Positions 25,171-33,859 of a DNA stretch of 64,000 nt are shown here, piece after piece (the first letter of the stretch is position 1; each line of letters begins with the position of its first letter). Where the stretch lies: positions 1 to 64,000 of the forward strand of contig LDXJ01000056.1 in the NCBI GenBank assembly GCA_001029295.1. The letters run 5' to 3'. Source of the stretch: Peptococcaceae bacterium CEB3. Its GTDB lineage: Bacteria > Bacillota > Desulfitobacteriia > Desulfitobacteriales > Desulfitobacteriaceae. The position numbers and the translations under genes are program-made. The notes below the pieces were generated by a model, which made no database searches, was not told where the DNA came from, and saw nothing but the letters and a program-made list of their open reading frames with translations.

Positions 25171-26620
25171 GCAAATAATCGACGCAACAACAGGTACTGT
25201 ACGCACCTACAGGGAGATGAACGAACGGGTTAACCAAATTGCCAATGGCCTACTGCAGTCCGGATGTAAAATGGGAGATTATATTACAGTTCTTACCCGC
25301 TGGAGCCTTGAAACACAGGAGATGTACTTTGCCTGTGCGAGAGCCGGGTTCATCATGATTCCCGTGTCCTATCGCCTGCTCCCGATGGAAATCGAAAATA
25401 TCATGAAGTACGTTGGCTCTAAGGTTATTGTGTTCGAGCAGAAGTTCGCCGGTTTAGTGTCCCCAATCTCTCTTGACTTGAAGAAATACGTTATCGGAGA
25501 GCGGGAAGACGGATCGATTCCTTTTGAAGAGCTTTTCCGGTCAGAACCCACAGAGCCCCAGATCGAAATACAGGATGCAACACCCGTGACTTTAGGTTTC
25601 ACTTCCGGAACGACCGGCACGCCCAAAGTGTTTCTCAGAACCCACTATGCCAACTTCAACAATCATCTTGGCTATGCGCTCATGTTTGATATGACCTACC
25701 GGGATATTGGCCTAACAGCCATTCCTCCTTTAACAGGAGTAACCTGGAACGCCGGACTCCTGCTAGCCAGGGCGGACTCCATTGTCATGGATTTCGATCC
25801 GATCAAACTCTTGGAGACCATTCAAAAGTACCAAGTTACCATTATCTATCTGGTTCCAGCCATGTACAAGGCTCTTTTGGATGTGCCGAACTTAAAGGAA
25901 TACGACCTTAGTTCCCTAAGGGCCGTTGCCAGCGTCGGATCGTTCTTGCCCCTTCCCGTATTGGAAGGAATTAGAGAAGCTATCAATCCCAATGTCTATG
26001 ATGCCTATGGTCTTCAAGAAGCAGGCTCTCTTTCGGTCATTAAGCCTGACATGAAAGTGTTGAAACCGAGCTCGGTCGGACCTCCGCTGCCAATGCAGGA
26101 AATCAAGATTGTGGACTCCCGGAACGTTGAACTCCCTCAAGGTGAAATCGGTGAAGTCAGCGTAAAAACTGCCGACGGAGCGGGCGAATATTGGGATAAC
26201 CCGGAAAAGAGCAAAGAAAGTTTCAAAAACGGTTGGTTCTTAACCGGGGACTTAGGCAAGCTGGATGAAGACGGCTATCTTTATATCATCGGACGCAAAA
26301 AAGACATGATCGTCTCCGGAGGCTACAATGTTTATGCCACAGATGTTGAAGACATCATTCTGAGCAATCCTGATGTGGAAGATTGTGCAGTGATCGGCTT
26401 GCCTGATGAAAAGTGGGGTGAGAAAGTCACCGCCGTGATCAAATTTAAACAGGGGCGAACTCTTTCCGCATCCGAGCTGATAACCTACTGCAAGGAACGA
26501 ATGTCTACCTATAAAGTACCAAAGTCTGTATTTTTCATAGAAGCAATTCCCCGCACATTGTCCGGCAAAGCCATGAAGTTTAAGCTGATTGAACGGTTCA
26601 AGGAAGCAAACCCAAATTGA
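25076..26620 (+). CDS. AMP-forming acyl-CoA synthetase
   Basis: A 514-residue adenylate-forming ligase with TLGFTSGTTGTPKVFLRTH (A3), YDAYGLQEAGSL (A5), GWFLTGDLGKLDEDGYLYI (A7), KKDMIVSGGYNVYATDVED (A8) and RTLSGKAMKFKL with the A10 Lys. GGGAG lies nine bases before ATG 25076, chosen over an ATG at 25055 inside the upstream gene. It is the last gene of the TetR-controlled operon. Two synthetases in one operon suggest two acids or a chain-shortened product that must be re-activated. Confidence 0.9.
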   Translation: MPKNWEWNTPRPTGNLSLGKILKNVALAYPNKQIIDATTGTVRTYREMNERVNQIANGLLQSGCKMGDYITVLTRWSLETQEMYFACARAGFIMIPVSYRLLPMEIENIMKYVGSKVIVFEQKFAGLVSPISLDLKKYVIGEREDGSIPFEELFRSEPTEPQIEIQDATPVTLGFTSGTTGTPKVFLRTHYANFNNHLGYALMFDMTYRDIGLTAIPPLTGVTWNAGLLLARADSIVMDFDPIKLLETIQKYQVTIIYLVPAMYKALLDVPNLKEYDLSSLRAVASVGSFLPLPVLEGIREAINPNVYDAYGLQEAGSLSVIKPDMKVLKPSSVGPPLPMQEIKIVDSRNVELPQGEIGEVSVKTADGAGEYWDNPEKSKESFKNGWFLTGDLGKLDEDGYLYIIGRKKDMIVSGGYNVYATDVEDIILSNPDVEDCAVIGLPDEKWGEKVTAVIKFKQGRTLSASELITYCKERMSTYKVPKSVFFIEAIPRTLSGKAMKFKLIERFKEANPN

Positions 26621-26669
26621 CAGAAAGTCTGAGCCGCACCTTATTCTGACCAAACTGGGATGAGGGAAA

Positions 26670-26721
26670 CCGAAGTCTATAACCCGCAATATCGCCAATC
26701 GGCGGAGTCCTCTGACTTCGG
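26670..26721. terminator. Inverted repeat between convergent operon and activator gene
   Basis: CCGAAGTC (26670-26677) pairs with GACTTCGG (26714-26721) around a 36-base GC-rich loop that can fold further. It lies between the convergent stops at 26620 and 26737. No T-run follows, so termination is only suggested by position. Confidence 0.35.
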
Positions 26722-26736
26722 AATAAGCAAAGCGAA

Positions 26737-28134
26737 TTAAAGGTTGTAGCGTTTGAGCTTATCATAAAAAGCCCGGCGGGAGATCCCCAGAGCCCTCATG
26801 GCCTGGCTCCGGTTCCCGTTGGCCTTCGTTAAAGCCGACGCCATTAATTCCCGTTCTAGTTTACTCACGGCCTCTTTCAACCTACCGGAACCCTCCGGAA
26901 CTGTGCCGGTATGTTCCTCTTCTCTGCGGAAGGGAGCCGGCAGATGTTGGGGATCAATATCCCTCCCGTCTGAGAGAATCGAAGCGCGTTCCAGAACATT
27001 TTGGAGTTCTCGTACGTTGCCGGGCCAATCATAAGCTTGGAGAAGGTTTAGAGTGCCCGGCGCCAGGGTGAGGAGCGGATTGTCGAACTGCTGACCGTAT
27101 TTGTTCAGAAAATGTGCGGCAAGAGCCGGAATATCGTCCTTGCGCTCGCGCAGCGGAGGCAAAGACAGAGGTATGATATCCAGCCGGTAGTATAGGTCGC
27201 GCCGAAATGTTCCCTCCTCTATCATCTGAGCCAAGTCTTTGTTTGTGGCCGCAATCACCCGAATATTCAGCTTAATGGTCTTATTTCCACCCACCCGTTC
27301 AATTTCGCGCTCCTGCAGGACCCGGAGAACCTTGGCCTGCATGTTCAGACTCATATCACCAATTTCGTCAAGAAAAATCGTCCCACCCTGCGCCAGCTCG
27401 AATTTGCCCATTTTGCCGCCTTTTCTTGCTCCGGTGAAAGCCCCCTCGTCGTAGCCAAAAAGTTCGCTTTCGAGCAAGTTCTCCGGGATCGCCGCACAAT
27501 TCACTTTGATCAGATGTTGGGATCGGCGCCGACTGCCGTTGTGAATGGCCCTGGCCAGGACTTCTTTGCCAACCCCGCTTTCCCCTAGGATCAACACCGT
27601 GCTATCGGTGCGGGCAACTTTTGCTGCCAAGAGCAGTGTCTCCCGCAGCCGACCGTTCTGCCCGATATACTCCTGGAAAGAGAATGGCAGAGCCTCCCGC
27701 TCATTGAGCTGCTCCTGCAAATAGTCCGCTACGCCTCGGGTATGCCGGAGTTCTTCAGTCAAGCGCACCACTTCGGAAACATTTTTGAAGACACCCACCG
27801 AGCCGATCACTGTATTCCCTTCGTACAGGGGAAAGGCGCTGCCTACCACGTCAATGCCCAGAGAACTCAGATACGACCGCCGGTTGTGAAGCACCTCCCC
27901 GGTTCGCTGTACTTGGGTGAGAGCCGCTTCAGGCTCGATCATGTCCAATCTGCGTCCCAAGACCTTTGACACCGGCACACCCAACATCTCCGCGTAAGCC
28001 TTATTGGCATAAACGATCGTGGTATCTGAATCAATCACTAAGACCACGTCGTGAAGCGTGTCCAAGATGTCAAACAAAATCTTCTGATTCCACTGGGTGA
28101 TCACTTTACTGGTTACCGCATTCTCGCCAACCAT
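26737..28134 (-). CDS. Sigma-54-dependent transcriptional activator (PAS-AAA+-Fis)
   Basis: A 465-residue enhancer-binding protein. An N-terminal PAS domain (about 20-130, [20 protein letters not shown]) should bind a small ligand. The AAA+ domain has Walker [13 protein letters not shown], the sigma-54 contact loop [12 protein letters not shown], Walker [13 protein letters not shown] and the [11 protein letters not shown] sensor. The C-terminal Fis-type helix-turn-helix is [24 protein letters not shown] 28134 has AAGGAG twelve bases upstream; an in-frame TTG start at 28158 is less likely. Its own promoter carries the same 17-bp repeat as the abfD enhancer, so it probably activates the abfD operon. 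A decayed second copy lies at 31968-32222. Confidence 0.94.
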   Translation of the reverse strand: MVGENAVTSKVITQWNQKILFDILDTLHDVVLVIDSDTTIVYANKAYAEMLGVPVSKVLGRRLDMIEPEAALTQVQRTGEVLHNRRSYLSSLGIDVVGSAFPLYEGNTVIGSVGVFKNVSEVVRLTEELRHTRGVADYLQEQLNEREALPFSFQEYIGQNGRLRETLLLAAKVARTDSTVLILGESGVGKEVLARAIHNGSRRRSQHLIKVNCAAIPENLLESELFGYDEGAFTGARKGGKMGKFELAQGGTIFLDEIGDMSLNMQAKVLRVLQEREIERVGGNKTIKLNIRVIAATNKDLAQMIEEGTFRRDLYYRLDIIPLSLPPLRERKDDIPALAAHFLNKYGQQFDNPLLTLAPGTLNLLQAYDWPGNVRELQNVLERASILSDGRDIDPQHLPAPFRREEEHTGTVPEGSGRLKEAVSKLERELMASALTKANGNRSQAMRALGISRRAFYDKLKRYNL

Positions 28135-28161
28135 CTTCGCACTCAACTCCTTGGGCAAACG

Positions 28162-28178
28162 TGTACCTTAAGTATACA
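28162..28178. promoter_or_regulatory. Activator site at its own promoter
   Basis: TGTACCTTAAGTATACA matches the two abfD enhancer repeats in length and in its TGTAy/rTACA arms. On the minus strand a TATACT -10 box sits at 28182-28187, so the site covers the start region, a position suited to self-repression. Confidence 0.6.
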
Positions 28179-28246
28179 CCCAGTATAACACCGAGAAGCA
28201 GATCTCTATTTTCGGACGCTGAAAAAGTCACCGGAACACATTTACT

Positions 28247-28379
28247 GTGTGTTGAAAATCATGTTATAATGGTTAAAAGTGGTAATCAGGGGGGGGGGGA
28301 GTTGTCCGTGCATCTAGACGGGCAGACTATTGATGTTATTAATTTAAGCAAAACCAGTTTATGTCTATTTAACAATTGA
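28247..28379 (+). promoter_or_regulatory. AT-rich leader with promoter, G11 tract and a 23-codon frame
   Basis: TATAAT at 28265-28270 has a TTTACT-like -35 eighteen bases upstream. A run of eleven G (28289-28299) follows, then GTG at 28308 opens a 23-codon frame beginning VHLDGQTIDVINL. The G-run could act as its ribosome site and could vary in length. Whether the small peptide is made is unknown. The rest of the gap to 28462 holds another TATAAT near 28438 and no gene. Confidence 0.35.
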
Positions 28380-28462
28380 CCGAGGTTAAAAAGGTGTAGC
28401 CTTTGGGCTAGATTATTAAAACAGGGTATTATATTACTACTATAATTTTTGAAGGGGTTTTT

Positions 28463-28912
28463 ATGGCAACAAAAGTAAAAATTAAGATTAATGATGCTGT
28501 TGAGTTGAGAGAGCAACTTGATCATATTTATGAAAATAAATCACAGATGGAGTTGGCTCAATGGGCCATAAATTTGGCAAAACATATTTTATCATTGGTT
28601 GGCTATGATTATGAAAATGAATCAATAATTATTGATGGCTTTGCCACAAATGAAAAATGGCAAATAGGTGAGGCACGTATGCATGATGTTAGGCAGGCTG
28701 GATTCAAAGTTCACCGATTGGCTAAAGAAACTACAGATGTTATTTTACAGGCTGCTTTACGTGTTGTAGGCCAAGCTATTGGAACCGGTCATATGAGAGA
28801 ACATGCGATGGTTGCTTCTGATTATGCTGTAAAGGTAATAAACTTGAAATTTCCAGCTGATATGGAAGCAGTTAAATCAGAACGAGAGTGGCAGATCAGG
28901 GCAATGAAATAG
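28463..28912 (+). CDS. Putative immunity protein (Imm-5-like)
   Basis: A 149-residue protein. Its C-terminal part, AALRVVGQAIGTGHMREHA followed by VASDYAVKVI, resembles the conserved core of proteins named putative immunity protein (Imm-5-like), found in polymorphic-toxin loci. GAAGGGG precedes the ATG. The gene and its flanks are clearly AT-richer than the surroundings and use AT-ending codons, which suggests transfer. No toxin gene is nearby, so its role here is unknown; it could be an orphan immunity gene. Confidence 0.6.
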   Translation: MATKVKIKINDAVELREQLDHIYENKSQMELAQWAINLAKHILSLVGYDYENESIIIDGFATNEKWQIGEARMHDVRQAGFKVHRLAKETTDVILQAALRVVGQAIGTGHMREHAMVASDYAVKVINLKFPADMEAVKSEREWQIRAMK

Positions 28913-28989
28913 TCCATTTATTCGTATTATGTATGTAGACACCTTTCTCCGAAAAAATCCTGTTCGAACTCATACTTCTTAGCATCACA

Positions 28990-29955
28990 TCAAGGGGACC
29001 TCCGGATGTAATTCGTCCCCCAAACCCCCAGGATAATGAGAACCGCACCGGCCGCCTCCACCCAGCCGAAAGGATCGTGCTGAAAAATCACACCTCCGGT
29101 CACTGAAACCACCGTCGTCAAGTTGATCAGTGGCGCAGACTGAGTGACGCTTAAACGTGAGAGAGCGTAATTGAAGAGAAAAAAGGCTCCGACCGACGAT
29201 AATACTCCTAGGTAAAGCACTGCCATCACAACGGCAGAGTGCCGCAAAGGAGCCAAATAGCCCAAAAGGTTCCCTTGCAGCGCAGCTTGCGCTAACCCGA
29301 TAAGATTGAACAGGACGGCTCCTATCCACATCATGACATAGGTGATCTCCACTGGAGTAAAGCGCTGTGAAGATTTCTTAGACAAAATACTGTATACTCC
29401 CGTGGAAATGACCGCCAAAAACAGCGCCAAAACCCCCAAGAGATGTTCACCCAAAGAAAATTGTCCCTGAGCGCCTACAATGACGAAGACTCCCAGCACC
29501 GAGCAGCCAATGGAGACCATTTGCAGCGGCCGCATCCGCTCATGCAAGAAAATCGACGCCATGAGCGCGATGGCTACTGGGGCCAAGCCGATGATCATTC
29601 CCGCTTCGGAAGCGGTCGTCCATTTAACCCCCCAGGTTTCCCCAATGAAATAAAGGAAAGGCTGAACAAACGAGAGCACCAAGAGCGCGCCCAATCCTTT
29701 TCCCCGAAGGTTTATCTTCACAATCCTGAGAGCCATTAAGAGAGTTATGGTCAAAGCGGCAGCAGCAAAGCGGAGACCGAGTATCTGGAGGGGGAAAGTA
29801 TAATTCAAGGCATCCTTCGTAAATAGAAACGATATCCCCCAGATGACCGCCGTTGTCATGCCAGCCACCAGTGGCAAAAGCAGCGCCGGTTTAGCCTTCA
29901 GGGTTGACGCCGTACCTTCCGTGAGATTCGTATTTACTTTCACATTCATTTTCAC
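28990..29955 (-). CDS. EamA-family (DMT) transporter
   Basis: A 321-residue membrane protein with about ten hydrophobic segments in two EamA repeats, including VAGMTTAVIWGISFLFTKDA in the first and ITYVMMWIGAVLFNLIGLA in the second. Such proteins export metabolites or amino acids. The start is either GTG 29955 or ATG 29949; GAGGGT lies eight bases before the former. A short piece of this gene is repeated at 30141-30231. Confidence 0.9.
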   Translation of the reverse strand: MKMNVKVNTNLTEGTASTLKAKPALLLPLVAGMTTAVIWGISFLFTKDALNYTFPLQILGLRFAAAALTITLLMALRIVKINLRGKGLGALLVLSFVQPFLYFIGETWGVKWTTASEAGMIIGLAPVAIALMASIFLHERMRPLQMVSIGCSVLGVFVIVGAQGQFSLGEHLLGVLALFLAVISTGVYSILSKKSSQRFTPVEITYVMMWIGAVLFNLIGLAQAALQGNLLGYLAPLRHSAVVMAVLYLGVLSSVGAFFLFNYALSRLSVTQSAPLINLTTVVSVTGGVIFQHDPFGWVEAAGAVLIILGVWGTNYIRRSP

Positions 29956-30140
29956 GCACCCATACCCTCAAATCTTTTTTTGACGGGGCCAAGCAGCGAA
30001 CTTTCTTAACCTTCTCCTCTCTGACCGTCCTTTCTTTCTCTTCGCCCACCGCAAAAACCCTCCCTGCCCCGTTGCCGAAGCGATACTGGCACTCGCTCTG
30101 TCGTAGGTATTTCCGCCAACACCAACCGCTGCCCTCCTAT

Positions 30141-30231
30141 CGCCGCGAAGATTTCTTAGCTAATCTACTCTGTATACCGCTGTGGAAATGACCGTCAAAG
30201 ACAGCGCCCAAACCCCCAAAAGATGTTCACC
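30141..30231. repeat. Degenerate partial copy of the DMT transporter gene
   Basis: This stretch matches 29362-29451, inside the transporter gene, at most positions and in the same orientation, for example GAAGATTTCTTAG and GTGGAAATGACCG. It is a gene scar lying just downstream of the PD-(D/E)XK gene. The remainder of 29956-30235 holds no gene. Confidence 0.8.
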
Positions 30232-30235
30232 ACTC

Positions 30236-31915
30236 CTAGTCCCCGGCCCTCACCCATACCTCTTTCCCCCGAAAGACGATGCCCAGCTTGATGATTTTAT
30301 GGATTCCCCGCTCGCTCAGTTCCCGCGGATATTCCTGCGCTTCGATCTGCTGTAAAGCGATCTCTGCGATCGGTTCCAAGTCCTTCACGTCCCCCTGCTC
30401 GACACTCTTGAACTCGATTATGATTCCCGCCCTGCCCGTATCCCGGGGGATGACCATGACATCGTAGCGTCCATACCCACTCTCGCGGTTGGATTTGATT
30501 TCATAATCAGGACGCAGCCCTACCAGGAGACCCAGCACAAAGGCGTGGTAGATTTTCTCCGGCACTTTTCCGCCCGTATCGAAATAGCTAAAGCTGCTTT
30601 GTACATATTCCCGGAAATGACCGGCAAAAACTTTGATCTGACCACTAATCAAGCTTTTTAACAGGGTCTTCAGAAACTCTGAATGGACAGAATCACTAAA
30701 CCAGGATTTAACGATATCGCGATAAATCGTCTGAACTTCCCGATTGGGAATCGCCAGGCCGCAGATCATCTCTCCGTCTATGATATCCCGGCTTATAGGC
30801 TTGAGATAACCGGTGAAAAGCAGGAAGCTCCAGACGTTTTGGTCATTTTTGTCGACTTCGCCCATCGAGATGTTCTGATTAATGGTTTTCACCACTGGAG
30901 TGCCCTGCAAGAGGTCCTCCAGTTCCATCTGCAAATCAGGTCCACCGCGACTGATCAGGCGATGGACGATTTCGTTGTCACTCGTATTCACCCAATACGG
31001 TTGCAACCCCTCCTCCCAGTTCTGCGTATATTGCAGAACAGACCAGGGATTATACACCACGGTGTCGCCAAAAATATAACCGTTATACCAGTTGCGAACT
31101 TCCTCTATCTGGGGCCCTATGCCATAATAATTGAGTATCTCTTCGACTTCTGTTTCCATAAAGCCAAAATGCGTGCTGTAGGCTTTATTGACAATGGTCT
31201 GTACGGATAGATTATTCAGCCCTGAAAAAAGGCTCTCCCGCGCGACCCGCATCACTCCGGTCAACACCGCTTTTTCCAAATAATTATTGTCTTTCAACGC
31301 TGCGGTCATAAAGTTGCGCAGGAAAGAGATGAGCGGATCATAGTATTGTTTGAGATAGGCCTGCTGAATGGGCACGTCATATTCGTCGATTAGGATGATG
31401 GTTTTCTTTCCGTAGTGTTTGCTCAGAAACTCCGATAATTTCTTAATGCTACTGGCGTAATCCGCTTCACTGCCTTCCTCCATGCTAACCCGGTGAAAGT
31501 ACTTCTTATCCATATCGCTCATAACGGGTGAATCCATCAAGTAAAGGTGCCGGTTATACTCCGTGTAGATTAACTGTACGAAGCTATCATAGGTTACGTT
31601 CCATGTATTATGTTTGAGATCCTTAAAGGTCAGATAGATCACCGGGTATTGCCCCTGTTTAGCCATGCAGACTGCATGCCGGCTGATTGCCAGGTTCTCG
31701 AAAAGTTCGCGATTATCCGGCGCTGATCGTTCCAAGAAATAGCGCAGCATGGACATGTTCAGGGTTTTGCCAAAACGGCGTGGACGAGGCAGGAGAATAA
31801 TCTCCGAGCCATCCTCAAGAATATCTTTTATAAATAAGGTCTTATCGACATAGTAGTAATCTCCTGTGAGCATTTTCCGGAAATCACTGACGCCGATGGC
31901 AATTCTCTTCTTCAT
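30236..31915 (-). CDS. AAA-ATPase-like protein with C-terminal PD-(D/E)XK nuclease domain
   Basis: A 559-residue protein of the family often found in many copies in anaerobes and phage-rich genomes. The N-terminus KKRIAIGVSDFRKM and YYVDKTLFIKDIL precede an arginine-rich RPRRFGKTLNMSML stretch (variant Walker A) and TIILIDEYDVPIQQAY (Walker B). The C-terminus has RYDVMVIPRDTGRAGIIIEF followed by Lys, the Asp/Glu/Lys nuclease signature. ATG 31915 follows AAGGGGGG at an eight-base gap. No function is firmly known. It is flanked by broken copies of nearby genes, so it probably arrived by insertion or recombination. Confidence 0.88.
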   Translation of the reverse strand: MKKRIAIGVSDFRKMLTGDYYYVDKTLFIKDILEDGSEIILLPRPRRFGKTLNMSMLRYFLERSAPDNRELFENLAISRHAVCMAKQGQYPVIYLTFKDLKHNTWNVTYDSFVQLIYTEYNRHLYLMDSPVMSDMDKKYFHRVSMEEGSEADYASSIKKLSEFLSKHYGKKTIILIDEYDVPIQQAYLKQYYDPLISFLRNFMTAALKDNNYLEKAVLTGVMRVARESLFSGLNNLSVQTIVNKAYSTHFGFMETEVEEILNYYGIGPQIEEVRNWYNGYIFGDTVVYNPWSVLQYTQNWEEGLQPYWVNTSDNEIVHRLISRGGPDLQMELEDLLQGTPVVKTINQNISMGEVDKNDQNVWSFLLFTGYLKPISRDIIDGEMICGLAIPNREVQTIYRDIVKSWFSDSVHSEFLKTLLKSLISGQIKVFAGHFREYVQSSFSYFDTGGKVPEKIYHAFVLGLLVGLRPDYEIKSNRESGYGRYDVMVIPRDTGRAGIIIEFKSVEQGDVKDLEPIAEIALQQIEAQEYPRELSERGIHKIIKLGIVFRGKEVWVRAGD

Positions 31916-31967
31916 GGATTCAGCCCCCCTTATCATCACATCCTTATTTTCTATCTTACCCTATTTC

Positions 31968-32222
31968 TGGGAATAAGCAAAGCAAAATCAAAGCGTATGT
32001 CTCACCCGTTCAATTTCACGCTCCTGCAGAACCCGGAGGAGCTTGGCCTGCATGTTCAAACTCATATCACCGATCTCGTCCAGAAAAATCGTCCCAGCCT
32101 GCGCCAGCTCGAATTTCCCCATTTTGCCGCCAAGAGCAGTGTCTCCCGCAGACGACTGTTCTGCCCGATATACTCCCGGAAGGAGGAGGGCAAAGCCTCC
32201 CGCTCCTTGAGCTGTTCCAAGC
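31968..32222 (-). pseudogene. Remnant of a second sigma-54 activator gene
   Basis: Three blocks match the gene at 26737-28134 closely. They are the stretch after its stop (GGAATAAGCAAAGC), the Walker B region ([19 protein letters not shown] then [19 protein letters not shown]), and the linker [19 protein letters not shown]. The first deletion removed the C-terminal half. The second removed the Walker A and GAFTGA part, joining at a short CCGCCAAG-like match. It cannot make a working activator. The rest of 31916-32386 holds the livK leader and nothing else clear. Confidence 0.88.
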
Positions 32223-32386
32223 ATGACCAAAAAGACCAATACAAGACTAATATGTTCCAAATATTCTCAATGATCTGAACAGCATGTAAAATAGAACTGC
32301 CGAGCGAGCGTTTTTGGGGGGAGACAAAAAGTTTGCTTAGGCCGGGCCTTAGGGCCATTGAAATTTGATAAGGAGAGTGATGTTCG

Positions 32387-33640
32387 ATGCGTAAACCCAG
32401 TAAACGTGCCGGTTGGCTGGGGGTTGCGGCGTTGTCCCTGACCCTCATTCTGGCAGGTTGCGGCAGCGCGGCCACGGGCCCGTCTTCGACCGGGAACTCG
32501 GCCGGCGGAACGATTAAAATCGGAGCCCCGGACGCCCGTACCGGCAGTCTGGCCAATGAAGGCAAGCTTGTCCACGATGGCTATACTCTGTGGCAGAACT
32601 TAATCAACAAGCAGGGTGGGCTGAAGGTCAACGGGAAAAAGTATAAGGTAGAGGTCGTCTTCAAGGATGATCAGAGCAATCCTACGAACAGCGCTTCCCT
32701 GACTGAACAAATGTATACTCAGGATGGCATACGCCTCTTCCTCAGTCCCTATGCTTCCCCCAATATCTTTTCGGCAACGACAGTGGCCGAACGCCACAAA
32801 GTTCCGATGATCGCGGCAGGTGGGGGCGCCAAATCGATCTTTACCCGCGGTTACAAGTACGTGTTTTCTTCTTACCCTTACTCTGGCGAGTATTTGGGCT
32901 CCGTACTGGACCTCCTTGCAACGAAAGGGATCAAAACTGTGGCCTTTCTCCATGCCGATGACCTTTTCTCCCAGGAAGCGGATCAGGGCGGTGAAGCCTA
33001 TGCCAAAAGCCACGGTTTTGATGTGGTCTACTCAGCGCAGTACCCCAGCAACGCAACCGATCTTACCTCCCAGTTAGCCCAGATCGCTCAAAAGAAACCG
33101 GATGCCCTGATTGGGACCGGGCACTTTCAAGAAGCGGTCCTCCTGGTCAAGGAAGCGAAACAGATGAATGTTAACTTCAAAGCCATCGCTTTCACGGTCG
33201 GCCCCTCCATGCCTTCCTTCGCCAAAACCTTAGGTAAGGATTCCGAAGGAATCCTCGGCGCCAGCCTTTGGACTCCTGACCTTCCTTATAAAGACAGTGT
33301 CTTTGGCACGGCGGCCAATTACGCTAAGCTCTATAAGGAAGCCTTTGGCGTGGAACCCGATTACCATTCGGCCATGGCCTCAGCCGCGGCTGAAATGATG
33401 GGCCTGGCGATCGAAAAAGCAGGATCGACGAATCCGCAAAAAGTCAGGGACGCCCTCGCCAATCTGGGCACGGTGAGTCTCTTTGACGGAACGTTCACCG
33501 TCGAGGCCAACGGCAGCATTTCCGGCCTTAAGCTGCCAGTCATACAAGTTCAAAACGGCCAAACCGTCACTGTTTGGCCCGGCGATTTCAGCAAGAACCT
33601 CAAGGATATGCCTCTCCCGGCCTGGAATAAGCGGCAGTGA
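32387..33640 (+). CDS. livK: ABC transporter substrate-binding lipoprotein, branched-chain type
   Basis: A 417-residue extracytoplasmic binding protein. The N-terminus has basic residues, a hydrophobic stretch and the lipobox LILAGCGSA, so it should be lipid-anchored. The mature part starts GTIKIGAPDARTGSLANEGK, typical of periplasmic-binding family 6 (Leu/Ile/Val and also aromatic or organic acids). AGGAGAG precedes ATG 32387. Two permease and two ATPase genes follow, though 219 bp and an orphan IS605 end separate it from livH. Acyl-CoA genes nearby make an organic-acid substrate as likely as an amino acid. Confidence 0.92.
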   Translation: MRKPSKRAGWLGVAALSLTLILAGCGSAATGPSSTGNSAGGTIKIGAPDARTGSLANEGKLVHDGYTLWQNLINKQGGLKVNGKKYKVEVVFKDDQSNPTNSASLTEQMYTQDGIRLFLSPYASPNIFSATTVAERHKVPMIAAGGGAKSIFTRGYKYVFSSYPYSGEYLGSVLDLLATKGIKTVAFLHADDLFSQEADQGGEAYAKSHGFDVVYSAQYPSNATDLTSQLAQIAQKKPDALIGTGHFQEAVLLVKEAKQMNVNFKAIAFTVGPSMPSFAKTLGKDSEGILGASLWTPDLPYKDSVFGTAANYAKLYKEAFGVEPDYHSAMASAAAEMMGLAIEKAGSTNPQKVRDALANLGTVSLFDGTFTVEANGSISGLKLPVIQVQNGQTVTVWPGDFSKNLKDMPLPAWNKRQ

Positions 33641-33654
33641 ACCACAGCCGGATA

Positions 33655-33760
33655 TGACTTCCTCCCCGCGTTGAAACACGAGGACTCCCAAGTTCCAGCA
33701 CTCAGCTCCTGCTGAGTGCTGGACTGGCAGGCCGTACAAGTGACCTCTATCCTGACGTTA
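33655..33760 (-). mobile_element. Orphan IS605-type right end / guide-RNA-like module
   Basis: On the minus strand this repeats the region after tnpB at 2172-2263: TAACG, ATAGAGG, CACTTGTACGGCCTGCC, CTTGGGA, then a CGTGTTTCAACGCGGGGAGG hairpin and the end GAAGTCA. No transposase remains. The apical stem differs in sequence but keeps pairing: here CCAGCACTCAGC-AGGA-GCTGAGTGCTGG, against CTCC-TTCG-GGGG in the tnpB copy. It sits in the livK-livH gap opposite to transcription. Confidence 0.85.
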
Positions 33761-33859
33761 TGTTTTTTGCTCAATCGGCGAAGCGAGGGCCCACTTCTCC
33801 AAGTGGGCCCTCCGTTGGCTAAGCGCTTTGAGCCCTTAGTTCACTTTCCGGAGGGATGA

